A stretch of 64,000 nucleotides of DNA from Candidatus Nanopelagicales bacterium (GCA_018402235.1 JAGYJJ010000004.1:124001-188000), one strand, 5' to 3'. Shown: positions 44,162 to 55,511, counted from the first letter of the stretch. A program made the numbers and translations. The notes: generated by a model not told the origin, from the sequence alone.

Positions 44162-45799
44162 GTGGTTCGCGCACGCTGATCGTTAATGCGATCGTGCATT
44201 GTCGGAGCGATCCGTTCGCGACGGCATTGTTGATCGACGACAGCGTTATCGCGTGGGTGGGCGATGATGCGGGTGCGCGGGTGCATTACGACCTCGCGGA
44301 TGTGATCGTCGATCTTGATGGACGATTCGTGGCTCCGGGGTTCGTGGATTCCCATATCCATGCCACGTCGACCGGTTTGCAAATAACCGGCGTGGACCTG
44401 ACGTCGGCTACGAGCGCGGCGGACGTGCTGTCTTTGGTCGAGGAAAAGGCGAAGGCCTCGCGCGGCGGATTTCTCTACGGTCATGGCTGGGATCAGACGC
44501 TGTGGCGTGATCCGCAGATACCTACGCGAACAGAGATCGATCGGGCGTCGTGGGGGAGCGAGGTATATCTCTCACGGATCGACGTGCATTCGGCATTGGT
44601 GTCGAGTGCGTTGGTGGCGCGGGTTGGTGATGCCCGTTCGCTTGGAGGGTTTCGACGCTGTGGGGCCGGTGACCAAGGCCGCACATAACGCGCTGCGCGA
44701 AGCCGCGTTGGTTCGGGTGCGTCCCTCGGATCGACGTGCGGCGCACCTGGCCACGCTGGCCGACGCCGCAGCGCACGGGATCGTGTCGGTTCACGAGATG
44801 TCCGGGCCTTCGATCGGTGGGGCTGATGATCTGCGCGAGCTTCTCGCCACTGCTGCTGACTTCGCTGGACCAGTGGTGTTCGGCTACTGGGGCCAGACGG
44901 CTGCCGAGGGTGGCATCGAGATGGCGCGCGAGCTCGGTGCGATCGGCGTGGGAGGTGATCTGTTCGTGGATGGATCTCTCGGGTCACATACCGCGTCTTT
45001 GGTCGAGCCGTATGCCGACGATCTTTCCTCGCGCGGAGCTCAGTACTTGTCGCGCGAAGAGATCACCGATCACCTGCGCGCGGCAACACTTGCGGGGATT
45101 GCTGGTGGTTTTCACGCGATCGGCGATGCCGCATGCGCGGATGTGGCCGCGGGTGTTGCGGCTGTTGCCGATGAACTCGGTCAGGGGCTCGTGCGGTCTT
45201 TGGGTCACCGGATTGAGCACGCAGAGATGCTGCACGAGTCGGACATCGCCACGCTTGTGAATCACGGCGTGACGTTCAGCATGCAACCGATCTTCGATGC
45301 GTACTGGGGTGTGCCGGGCGGGATGTATGACCAGCGCCTAGGCACCGAGCGCGCACATCAGATGAATCGGCTGGCGAGCATCGTGTCTGCAGGCGGACGG
45401 TTAGCGATTAACTCTGATACGCCGGTCACGCCGATGCGCCCGTGGTCCATCGTGCGGGCAGCAACGGAGCACTGCCAGGAACCCGAGAGCCTCTCCGCGC
45501 GCGCTGCTTTCAATGCTGCCACCCGCGGTGGCTGGCGAGCAATAGGTAATGAAGGTGTGGGCGTGATCGAGGTTGGTGCGCCAGCACACCTGGCGGTGTG
45601 GGAGGCGGCCGAACTTGAAGTGCGCGTGCCCGATGCCACGGTCACTAACTGGTCCACCGATCCGCGTGCAGCAACGCCAGGGCTACCGCGCTTGGACGAT
45701 GATGATCCTGTCTGTGTTGCCACCTTGGTGGATGGCCGGGTGATCTACGGCCAGGACTACTGGACCGAACGCACTGGTGCAGGTGGGAGTAGCCGGTGA
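44158..45799 (+). pseudogene. Amidohydrolase (YtcJ-like), one-base frameshift
   Basis: A metal-dependent amidohydrolase with an N-terminal urease-alpha-like strand region, APGFVDSHIHATSTG as the first metal motif, GFHAIGDAA and HRIEHAEML as later His sites, and SDTPVTPMRPW with the catalytic Asp. The reading frame changes near 44641 (CGTTCGCTTGGAGGG): one extra base, after which the second frame runs to 45799. Without it the protein is 546 residues, the family size. Both ends overlap neighbours as GTGA (M24 peptidase and lnt). Substrate unknown. Confidence 0.85.
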
Positions 45800-47328
45800 G
45801 CAGGGGTCTGCAGTGGTTGATCGGGCTTTCCATTGCCGCTGTTTCCGGCGTTACCACCGGGCTCGCATTCGCTCCCTTCGGGCTTTGGCCGTTGGCATTC
45901 CTCGGTGTTGCCGGTGTGTTGGCTGTGCAATGGCGCACGAGCAGCTGCCGCTCGACCGTTTTGGGCTTCGTATACGGCTTCGCGTTCTTCGTGGTGCTGA
46001 TCCCGTGGATGACGGTGATCGGCACCGACGCCTGGCTACTGCTCGCTGCTTACTGCGCTCTGTGGAACGCAGCCTTCGGTTCGCTCGTGGGTCCGCTCAG
46101 CCGGTTGCGCGGCGGAACGCTGTGGGTGGCCAGCGGCTGGGTGGTCATGGAAGCCCTGCGCGGGCGCGTGCCGCTAGGTGGCTTCCCGTGGGGGGAGATC
46201 GCCTTCTCGCAGGGCAACTCACCGCTTGCCGCTTTGACCTCGATCGCGGGCATGGCGGGTGTGACTTTCATCATCGTGTGGATCGCAGCGCTTTCGATCG
46301 AGTCGGTGCGTCGTAGACGCTGGCGGGTGGTCAGTGGCGTTCTTGTCGCAACATTCTTGGTCAGTCTCGTGATCCCACGACCCTTCGAGTTCGGAGGCGA
46401 GAGCAGCACTGCATTCGTTGCCGTTGTGCAAGGCGGCACTCCCGGCACCGGCATGGAGGCGATGGATGTGCGCCGCGCGGTGCTACAAGGCCATGTGGAG
46501 CAGACGCTGGCGCTGGCTGCTGCGATCGACGCAGGCGAGGTTGAACAGCCACAGTTCGTGCTGTGGCCGGAAAACTCAACCGATATCGACCCGTTCCGTG
46601 ATCCAACTGTCGCCGCGGATATCAGCACGGCTGCCGCTGCAGTGGGTGTACCGATCGTGGTGGGTGCAGTGGTGCTGACGGACGATCCGACCAAGGTCGA
46701 GAACACCGGCATCGTCTGGGATCCAGTAACCGGGCCGGGGGAAAGATACGTCAAGAACCATCCAGTGCCGTTTGGGGAATTCCTTCCGTTCCGCGAGCAA
46801 CTAGCGCCGCTGATCGGTCGCTTCGAGCGCGTTCCTCGTGACTTTGTGCGGGGGGATTCTCCGGGTGTTCTCAACGCGGGTGGAATCGTGATCGGAGACG
46901 TGATCTGTTTCGAGGTTGCTTACGACGACGTCTTCATCGGTGTGATCGACGGCGGTGCGCAACTGATCACCGTGCAGACGAACAATGCGACGTACCAGGG
47001 AACCGCGCAGCCCGAACAGCAGTGGGACATCTCGCGCCTTCGCGCCCTGCAGGCCGGACGCTCCGTGGTGGTTGCCTCGACAACCGGCGTGAGCGGCTTC
47101 ATCGAGCCCGACGGAAGCGTCACAGCACGGATGGAAGAAGGCGAGCGCGGCTACCTTGTCCAGGAGGTCGCGTTGCGCACCGGCCGCACACCGAGCACCG
47201 TCCTGGGTGCAATTCCGGAGATCCTGGCCGGGGGAGTACTGCTGACCGGTCTGGTCATCGCTATGTACATCCGCCGCCGCAGACGAGCCGCCCTCTCCGG
47301 TTCTGGCGACGTTAGGGTTGATGCGTGA
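45796..47328 (+). CDS. lnt: Apolipoprotein N-acyltransferase
   Basis: Adds the third acyl chain to lipoproteins at the membrane. The 510-residue protein has about eight membrane helices in its first 200 residues and one at the C-terminus, with a carbon-nitrogen-hydrolase domain between. The Glu-Lys-Cys triad is visible: VLWPENSTDID, RYVKNHPVPFGEFLPF and GDVICFEVAYDD. It overlaps the amidohydrolase and ppm1, each as GTGA. In M. tuberculosis the Lnt and mannosyltransferase domains are one protein (Ppm1); here they are separate. The FKBP lipoprotein above is a candidate substrate. Confidence 0.94.
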   Translation: MSRGLQWLIGLSIAAVSGVTTGLAFAPFGLWPLAFLGVAGVLAVQWRTSSCRSTVLGFVYGFAFFVVLIPWMTVIGTDAWLLLAAYCALWNAAFGSLVGPLSRLRGGTLWVASGWVVMEALRGRVPLGGFPWGEIAFSQGNSPLAALTSIAGMAGVTFIIVWIAALSIESVRRRRWRVVSGVLVATFLVSLVIPRPFEFGGESSTAFVAVVQGGTPGTGMEAMDVRRAVLQGHVEQTLALAAAIDAGEVEQPQFVLWPENSTDIDPFRDPTVAADISTAAAAVGVPIVVGAVVLTDDPTKVENTGIVWDPVTGPGERYVKNHPVPFGEFLPFREQLAPLIGRFERVPRDFVRGDSPGVLNAGGIVIGDVICFEVAYDDVFIGVIDGGAQLITVQTNNATYQGTAQPEQQWDISRLRALQAGRSVVVASTTGVSGFIEPDGSVTARMEEGERGYLVQEVALRTGRTPSTVLGAIPEILAGGVLLTGLVIAMYIRRRRRAALSGSGDVRVDA

Positions 47329-48110
47329 GCGCCGAGCACCTGGATTTCAGCGATCTCGGGCGCATCCTGGTGATCGTTCCCACATATAACGAACGAGATT
47401 CCCTTCCGGTGATCATCGAACGAATCCGCACCTCAGTACCTGGCGCGCACGTTCTGATTGCCGATGACAACTCTCCCGATGGCACCGGCGAGATCGCCGA
47501 TGCTTTTGCTGCTTCGGACTCACAGGTGCAGGTGATGCACCGCCGCTCCAAGGACGGGCTCGGTGCGGCCTACATCGCCGGTTTCACCTGGGGTTTGCAC
47601 AACAACTTCGACGTCCTGGTTGAGATGGATGCCGACGGATCACACCAGCCCGAGCAGCTTCCGCGTTTGCTCAGTGCCTTGCGCGACGCAGACCTGGTGC
47701 TGGGATCCCGGTGGGTGGCCGGGGGTGGCACTCAGAACTGGTCCAAGGGACGCGAGGTTCTCTCGCGGGGTGGCAACCTGTACACCCGCACCATGCTTGG
47801 CGTTCCTTTGCATGACGCTACGGGTGGTTACCGCGCTTTCCGCGCGGACACATTGCGCGGCCTCGACTTGCACAGTGTTGCTTCCCAGGGTTACTGCTTC
47901 CAGGTGGATCTCGCCTGGCGCGCAGTGCAACGCGGATTCACGGTCACCGAAGTTCCCATTACGTTCGTCGAACGAGAGATCGGCACGAGCAAGATGAGTC
48001 GCGCGATAGTGGCCGAGGCGCTGTGGCGCGTCACGCAGTGGGGCGTTGCCAAGCGTGTCGGTCAAGTCAAGGACGCGCTCACGGGACGTCGTCGTTCGTC
48101 GGAAAACTGA
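47325..48110 (+). CDS. ppm1: Polyprenol monophosphomannose synthase
   Basis: Transfers mannose from GDP-mannose to polyprenyl phosphate, the donor for lipoglycan and protein mannosylation. The 261-residue GT2 glycosyltransferase has VIVPTYNERDSLP, IADDNSPDGTGE, LVEMDADGSHQP (DxD) and the C-terminal GYCFQVDLAWRA and FVEREIGTSKMS segments of DPM1-type enzymes. No membrane helices of its own; it is coupled to the membrane protein Lnt by GTGA overlap, mirroring the fused Ppm1 of M. tuberculosis. Confidence 0.93.
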   Translation: MSAEHLDFSDLGRILVIVPTYNERDSLPVIIERIRTSVPGAHVLIADDNSPDGTGEIADAFAASDSQVQVMHRRSKDGLGAAYIAGFTWGLHNNFDVLVEMDADGSHQPEQLPRLLSALRDADLVLGSRWVAGGGTQNWSKGREVLSRGGNLYTRTMLGVPLHDATGGYRAFRADTLRGLDLHSVASQGYCFQVDLAWRAVQRGFTVTEVPITFVEREIGTSKMSRAIVAEALWRVTQWGVAKRVGQVKDALTGRRRSSEN

Positions 48111-48130
48111 AGCGGAGCCTGGGGCTGTTC

Positions 48131-48628
48131 ATGGGATTTAAGGGCCGACTTCTGTTCTTCGGTTATCCACTGGCCGAGGTCTTGGTGTTGTGGGGTGTTG
48201 CGTCCATCATCGGTTGGGGTTGGGCGCTGCTGGGAATCATCGCGGGGATCCCGATCGGTTTCGCGCTCATGCGCAATGCTGGCGCCAGTGCAGCCGGATT
48301 GATGGAAGCGACGAACGCAGGTGATCAGCAGCGCGCCAGCGCGATGGCCTCGTCGATGACCGGGCAGTTCGTTGCGGGCGTACTGATCGCTATCCCCGGG
48401 TATCTCACAGACGTGATCGGACTTGCGCTGTTGCTGCCCGGCGTTCGCGGTGCGATCGGCCGACGCATGATGCGCAGGTATCGATCCAGCCCGTGGATGG
48501 CTCGCATGCCCGGGTCCGGTCCGATCATCCAGGGCACGGTGGTCATCGAGGACCTGCGCTACGAGAACGGATTCGATTCCGGTCGTCCAGACCCAGAGGA
48601 CGAAGACCCGCCCGCCCTCACGCCCTAG
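48131..48628 (+). CDS. fxsA: FxsA family membrane protein
   Basis: A 165-residue protein with two N-terminal membrane helices (about residues 4-24 and 28-47), then a helical region with SMTGQFVAGVLIAIPGYLTDVIGLALLLPGVR, here about residues 75-106, and an acidic tail. That pattern is the FxsA family, whose E. coli member affects phage T7 exclusion; the ordinary cell role is unknown. ATG 48131 begins MGFKGRLLFFGYPLAEVL. Lies 20 bases after ppm1, the same neighbourhood as in M. tuberculosis. Confidence 0.88.
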   Translation: MGFKGRLLFFGYPLAEVLVLWGVASIIGWGWALLGIIAGIPIGFALMRNAGASAAGLMEATNAGDQQRASAMASSMTGQFVAGVLIAIPGYLTDVIGLALLLPGVRGAIGRRMMRRYRSSPWMARMPGSGPIIQGTVVIEDLRYENGFDSGRPDPEDEDPPALTP

Positions 48629-48648
48629 TTCGAAGCTCGGCTTCGAAC
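48628..48648. terminator. Bidirectional hairpin between fxsA and rbpA
   Basis: GTTCGAAGC and GCTTCGAAC form a perfect 9-bp stem with a TCG loop, starting at the last base of the fxsA stop codon and 22 bases past the convergent rbpA stop. There is no U tract on either side. Confidence 0.65.
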
Positions 48649-48670
48649 CTGCGAGTTTGGGCCGTTGGAA

Positions 48671-49024
48671 TTACGCGGAGCGGGGAAGTTCCTCACGGGA
48701 TTCCCGCAGCAGCGCTAGGCGCTCTTCGAGCAGTTCTTCCAGGTCCGCGCGGGTACGACGCTCCATCAGCATGTCCCAGTGGGTGCGCACGTGGCGCTCA
48801 GCCTTGGGTTCGGGGGGAGCAATCTCCTCGCTAATCGCGACCTCGCCGCATCGGCAGGTCCATTCGCGGGGAATCTCGTCGGCGTCAACGAAGTAGGGGA
48901 CATCGGAGGTGTGACCAGCGGGGCAGACATATCGGACAATCCGCCGCTCGGCGGGTGCGACGTGGTCGTCCCGTTCATAACTGAGGGCACCCAGTCGGGT
49001 ACCACGCATTGAGGTCTCGGCCAT
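48671..49024 (-). CDS. rbpA: RNA polymerase-binding protein RbpA
   Basis: Actinobacterial transcription factor that binds RNA polymerase and group 1/2 sigma factors and stabilises the open complex. The 117-residue protein has the N-terminal MRGTRLGALSYE tail, the zinc-associated core CPAGHTSDVPYFVDADEIP...WTCRCG, a basic linker and the C-terminal sigma-interacting helix (THWDMLMERRTRADLEELL). ATG 49024 has a strong Shine-Dalgarno (GGGAGG). The 165-base upstream gap holds its promoter; I see CGGAAC, 18 bases, GTC there, a weak resemblance to a SigR-type promoter only. Confidence 0.95.
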   Translation of the reverse strand: MAETSMRGTRLGALSYERDDHVAPAERRIVRYVCPAGHTSDVPYFVDADEIPREWTCRCGEVAISEEIAPPEPKAERHVRTHWDMLMERRTRADLEELLEERLALLRESREELPRSA

Positions 49025-49189
49025 TGCTGCCTCCCTGGTTGGTCGGTCCCCGCCCCACCCACGATTGGGTGACTTCGCGAGGTTGTGAATAGGACGCACG
49101 TGGCGGGGGAGCGGTTCCGCTGAGTGCGACTTCTTAGGCTGGCAGCCGGCCTGGGCTCGGGCTAGCGGATAGGCGGTCAGGGACCGGTC

Positions 49190-49481
49190 TCAGCCGGCCA
49201 AAAGCGCAACAACGACGATCAGGATGGCGACCGCAGCGCCGATACCCACCCAGGGCGCGACTTTGAGAGGCGCGGCGGTAGGCCGGTTTGCCTGATCCAT
49301 CCGCAATCTGACCAGCCTTCTGCAGGCGATCGTTTTCCCGGGCGATGCGAGCCATCTTGGCGGCGCGTTCCTCCGCGGTTGGTTCCTTCGGAGCAGCGTC
49401 GATAGCAAAATCGTCGGGAATGAAGTCGGGGATCTCGTCGCCGGGCTTGTCCATCGGATCTTCCGGGGGAGAGGTGGTCAT
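49190..49481 (-). pseudogene. Small C-tail-anchored membrane protein, one-base frameshift
   Basis: The first frame encodes an acidic N-terminus and a helix (EERAAKMARIARENDRLQKAG); the sequence then continues sensibly only in another frame, as ANRPTAAPLKVAPWVGIGAA followed by a hydrophobic tail helix ending ALLAG. The switch lies between 49290 and 49303, with one extra base; corrected length is 96 residues with a C-terminal membrane anchor. If left as it stands, the protein would be 115 residues with no membrane segment. Function unknown; the layout resembles small tail-anchored proteins of actinobacteria. Confidence 0.6.
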
Positions 49482-49528
49482 GGCTCCAGGATTACACGTA
49501 GGTCGAATCGGGTGAGGGATCGCCCGCG

Positions 49529-51323
<1,795 letters not shown>

Positions 51324-51329
51324 CTTTCC

Positions 51330-51596
51330 ATGGCGTACCGAATCAAATTGTCCCGGCCCGCACGACGTGCCCTGGAAACGGCTTTGCCGGATACTGTTGC
51401 CGCGGCTGTGTGGGAGTTCATCAACGGACCCCTGGCTGCCAATCCGCGTCGAGTCGGTAAGCCTTTACGGGGAAATCTCGAAGGACGATGGACAGCGCGG
51501 CGCGGGGAATACCGCGTGATTTACCGCATTGAAGACTCAATCGTTACGGTCACGGTCATCCGAGTGAGTCACAGGCGCGATGCGTATCGTTCTTAA
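51330..51596 (+). CDS. RelE/ParE superfamily toxin
   Basis: An 88-residue basic protein of the RelE type: YRIKLSRPARRALETAL at the N-terminus, GKPLRGNLEGRWTARRGEYRVIYRI in the middle and VIRVSHRRDAYRS at the end. The Arg61-like, Arg81-like basic residues and the C-terminal Tyr used for mRNA cleavage in RelE appear to be present. It probably cleaves mRNA on the ribosome when released. Partner of the Phd-like antitoxin. Confidence 0.9.
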   Translation: MAYRIKLSRPARRALETALPDTVAAAVWEFINGPLAANPRRVGKPLRGNLEGRWTARRGEYRVIYRIEDSIVTVTVIRVSHRRDAYRS

Positions 51597-51600
51597 GCCG

Positions 51601-51614
51601 ATAATGCACATTAT
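51601..51614. promoter_or_regulatory. Short palindrome ATAATG-CA-CATTAT
   Basis: Six-base perfect arms with a two-base centre, four bases after the toxin stop and 27 bases before the methyltransferase start. It could be an operator or part of a promoter for the methyltransferase; no match to a known site. Confidence 0.3.
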
Positions 51615-51641
51615 GTCCGTAGCGAAAGATAAGGTCCAGGG

Positions 51642-52263
51642 GTGACGTCCTCCTCACCGGGCCACTGGGACTCCTCGTTCTCGAGCGACTCAGCCGGCGA
51701 CCACACCCTGCGTGGCTGGTACCAGTCCACCGCAGACCCAAGCTGGTTGATGATCGGCGACCTAGATCCTGCGACACCAGCCGTGGACGTCGGCGCTGGT
51801 GCCTCGGTGTGGGTCGACGAGGCGCTGGACCGCGGCTGGAGTGACGTCACCGTGCTGGATTGGTCGCCGGTGGCTCTGGGGATCTCTCAGGCCCGACTGG
51901 GACCTCGGGCCGAGTTCGTGACCTGGGTCGAGGCCGATCTCCTCAGTTGGACTCCCCCGCGAACCTTCGGTTTGTGGCACGACCGAGCCGTTCTTACATT
52001 TCCTGCTCGACGACGCCGACCGCACCTGTTACGGCCAGGCCCTGCGGGCGGCTACCTCGCCCGGCTCCGTCGTCGTTATCGGTGGGTTTGGTCCAACCGG
52101 ACCGGATATGTGCGCCGGGCTGCCGGTCCGCAAACAGAATCTGGCCGATTGGGAAGGCTTGTTGGGACAGGATTTCACAATCGAACGAACCTTCGAGCAG
52201 TCCCACGTCCGTCCCGATAAGGACACCCAGGACTACCTGTGGGTCCGCGCCGTACGCAATTAG
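51642..52263 (+). pseudogene. Class I SAM-dependent methyltransferase, one-base frameshift
   Basis: A small methyltransferase. The N-terminal part reads GWYQSTADPSWLMIGDL, then SAM motif I as AVDVGAGASVWVDEALDRGW, then TVLDWSPVAL and WVEADLLSW in the correct order. At the TTT run 51991-51993 the frame changes; with one T removed the protein continues FLLDDADRTCYGQALRAA, VVVIGGFGPTGPDMCAGLP and ends DYLWVRAVRN at 52263, 206 residues. As it stands the frame would stop at 52220 after basic nonsense. Substrate unknown. It follows the toxin-antitoxin pair but is not overlapped by it. Confidence 0.8.
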
Positions 52264-52324
52264 TGATCCTGTCGGGAACTTCCGACTCTTCTGATCGCCA
52301 CAGGGTGGGCGAATGTGCACCGAT

Positions 52325-52371
52325 CCGCCAGAGGTTGGCCGATTGTTCGTCAATCGGCCAGACCCTGGCGG
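52325..52371. terminator. Long hairpin between the methyltransferase and gcvP
   Basis: A near-perfect stem of about 20 bp: outer CCGCCAG with CTGGCGG, then GGT with ACC, then TGGCCGATTG with CAATCGGCCA around a TTCGT loop, with a single unpaired base on each side. It sits between convergent genes and ends six bases before the gcvP stop, so it should act on both transcripts. The rest of the 114-base gap shows nothing. Confidence 0.7.
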
Positions 52372-52377
52372 AAAGGG

Positions 52378-55225
52378 CTAGGTGGTGGAGAGGTGTTCTA
52401 GTTCCTCGGGGCGGGGGCACGAGCAGACCAGGTTGCGGTCGCCATAGGCACCATCGATCCGGCGTACAGGCGGCCAGTACTTTCCGTTTTCCATGCCCGG
52501 TGCCGGGAACGCGGCAAGGCGGGCCGGGTAGGCGTGCTGCCACTCGCCGATCAGGCAGTCCGCGGTATGCGGGGCGTTCACGAGCGGATTGTCATCGGCG
52601 GGCCACTCCCCTGCAGCCACCGCGTCGATCTCGGCCTTGATCGCGATCATCGCGTCGCAGAACCGATCGATCTCGGCTAGGGACTCACTTTCGGTCGGTT
52701 CAACCATCAAGGTTCCGGCAACCGGGAAGGACATCGTTGGTGCGTGGAATCCGTAGTCGATCAACCGCTTGGCAATGTCATCGACACTGACGCCACTAGC
52801 TGCGGTGATCGCACGCACATCAAGGATGCACTCGTGCGCCACCGTGTCGTTGGGTGCGGTGTACAAGATCGGGTAGTGATCGTGCAGCCGGTGCGCGATG
52901 TAATTGGCACTCACCATCGCCGTGCTCGTGGCATCGCGAAGCCCACCATCCCCCATCATCCGGATGTACATCCACGGGATCGGCAGGATGCCAGCGCTCC
53001 CCCACGGCGCACCACTGACCGGTCCAATGCCGCCGTCCGCGAACCCACGACCCAGCGGTCCGGCATCGGGACGAAGTGGGTGACCGGGCAGGTACGGCGC
53101 GAGGTGGGCGCGCACCCCGATCGGGCCCACGCCTGGACCCCCTCCCCCGTGCGGAATCGCAAAAGTCTTGTGCAAATTCAAGTGCGAAACATCCGCACCG
53201 AACATGCCCGGCTTGGCCAAGCCCACGAGTGCATTCAGATTCGCGCCATCGACGTAAACCTGTCCCCCGGCTTCGTGGACGAGCGCACAGATCTCCTCGA
53301 CAGATTCCTCAAACACGCCATGCGTGGATGGATAGGTGATCATCAACGCAGCGAGGTTGTCTTGGTGCTGGGCGATCTTCGCCTTGAGGTCTGCGACATC
53401 GACATCGCCGATCTCGTCCGTCGCGACAACAACAACGTTCATGCCCGCCATAACCGCACTGGCGGCGTTGGTGCCATGCGCACTGCTCGGGATCAGACAC
53501 ACGGTTCGCTGTTCATCGCCGTTGGCGCGGTGGTAAGCGCGGATGGCCATCAGGCCGGCAAACTCACCTTGCGATCCGGCGTTTGGCTGCACTGACACGG
53601 CGTCGTATCCCGTGATCGCAACGAGCCAGCGCTCGAGCTCGTTGATGATGTCTACGTACGGAGCAACCTGCTCAGCAGGTGCGAACGGGTGAATCTCGGC
53701 GAACTGCGGCCAGGTGATCGGTGCCATTTCCGCAGCTGCGTTGAGTTTCATAGTGCACGAGCCAAGCGGGATCATCGTTCGGTCAAGGGCGAGGTCTTTA
53801 TCCGCGAGTGAACGCATGTAGCGCATCAGCGAGGTCTCGCTGCGGTGTGCGTGGAAGACCGGGAACTGCAGCAACTCCCCTGAGCGGGTGAGGGAGGTCG
53901 GGATGGTGGCGACGGCTTGGTCGGGAAGTTCGAAGCCGAGGGCGCGAGCAAGTGCTAACGGCCTGCTGGGGTGTGGTTGTTTCATCGACAGAGAACGTGA
54001 TGACGTCGTCGTTCACCTGTCGGATATTGATGCCGGCAGATTGCGCTGCAGCAAACAACTCCTGGGCCGTACCCGGGACATTGATGGCGACGGTGTCGAA
54101 AAGAAACTCGTTGATTGTGCGCAGGCCTGCGTCTTTCGCACCTTGGTTAAGCCGCGATGCAAGGTTGTTCACCCGTTGCGCGATTGCGGTAAGCCCCTCG
54201 GGTCCGTGGTAGACGGCGTACATGCCTGCCAAAACAGCGAGCAGGACCTGCGCCGTGCAGATGTTGCTGGTGGCCTTCTCACGACGAATGTGCTGCTCGC
54301 GCGTTTGCAGCGCGAGGCGATACGCGGGACGTCCATCGGAATCCACACTCACGCCAACAAGGCGCCCAGGAAGGGAGCGCTCCAGGCCTGAGCGAACTGC
54401 GATGTACCCCGCATGCGGACCACCGAACGCCATCGGCACACCGAAACGCTGCATGGATCCGACCGCGATGTCCGCACCAAGAGATCCGGGGGCTTCTAGG
54501 AGCGCGAGTGCAAGTGGGTCGGCGTCCATGATGACGAGCGCGCCCTGCTCCTTAGCAGCCGCGATGACTGCGCGAGGGTCGATGATGGCTCCGGTTGATG
54601 CTGGGTACGCGATAACCACCCCGGCGAATCGCCCTTCGGGCAGTCCCTCCTGCGGGTCGAAGTCGACGACTTCGATGCCCTGCGGTTCCGAACGGGTGGC
54701 TAACACAGCACGGGTTTGTGGGTGCACCCCCGTGTCGACCGCGATTCGCTCCGCACCCTTCGGCCCGAACTTGATGGCAATCGTCACGGCCTCGGCCACC
54801 GCCGTAGGTTCGTCGAGTAGCGAGGCTCCCGCAACGCTGAGACCAGTGAGGTCCTCGACCAGGGTTTGGAAGTTCAGCAGTGCCTCGAGTCGGCCCTGGG
54901 AGATTTCGGGTTGGTAGGGCGTGTAGGCGGTGTACCAACCGGGATTCAGCAAGATGCCGCGTTTGATGGCCTCAGGCATCACCGTTCCGTGGTAACCCAA
55001 ACCAATCATGTTCGTGGGGCGCTCGACGGTCTCGATGCGTCGCTCGAGCTCGGCGAGTGCTTCGGTTTCGCCCGCAGCAGGCGGCAGTTCCATGACGCTG
55101 AGGTCCTTGATGCCCGCGGGGACCACGGCATCGATGAACGCTTCAAGGTTCTCGTAGCCGAGTTCGGCGAGCATCACTTCGATGTCTATCGAGTTTGGTC
55201 CAATGTGACGGGCGGGGAAATCCAT
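52378..55225 (-). pseudogene. gcvP: Glycine dehydrogenase (decarboxylating), P-protein, one-base frameshift
   Basis: The PLP-dependent decarboxylase of the glycine cleavage system. The N-terminal half starts MDFPARHIGPNSIDIE, and the C-terminal half has the PLP lysine in [19 protein letters not shown]. The frame changes near 53958 after [10 protein letters not shown]; the rest continues [14 protein letters not shown], then [18 protein letters not shown]. One base removed gives 948 residues, the size of a single-chain P-protein. The alternative, a natural two-subunit form, is less likely: the two frames overlap by 188 bases and homology continues through the switch. ATG 55225 has GGAG upstream and follows a glycine riboswitch. 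Confidence 0.9.
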
Positions 55226-55261
55226 AGCGTCTCCAGGCAAGTTGGGCGAACAGTAGGTACT

Positions 55262-55460
55262 GCTCCCCCTCTGTTACCCGCGCTAGGCGCGACCTGAGAG
55301 CTTCACCGTGGCGAGCCACGGCTTTCACCGTCGGTAGGGAATTCTCCCTTTTCCAGAGATGCCTACCCGAGCGGTACCGGTGCCTGAGAGTTTGTCGGGG
55401 CAATTGCTCCTTCGGCGGCTACGACCCTGGCGTGGGCCGCGGCTCTCTCCCGCACGGGTT
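55262..55460 (-). promoter_or_regulatory. Tandem glycine riboswitch
   Basis: Two aptamers in series upstream of gcvP, transcribed on the minus strand. The first has GGGAGAG near 55453, GCCGAAGGAGCAA near 55417 and AACTCTCAGGCACC near 55393; the second has GACGGTGAAAGCC near 55333, AGCTCTCAGGTC near 55302 and ends ACAGAGGGGGAGCA near 55275. These are the conserved strings of gcvT-type aptamers. The leader is about 235 bases. Glycine binding would be expected to turn gcvP on. Confidence 0.92.
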
Positions 55461-55511
55461 TAAGCGGCAGTGTCAGGATAGCCCCCGAGGACCGATGAAG
55501 GTTTGCTCAGG

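Noticed and set aside
51601-51614. Integron or phage attachment site at the ATAATG palindrome
   Set aside because: No integrase, no direct repeat pair and no tRNA nearby; too short to call.
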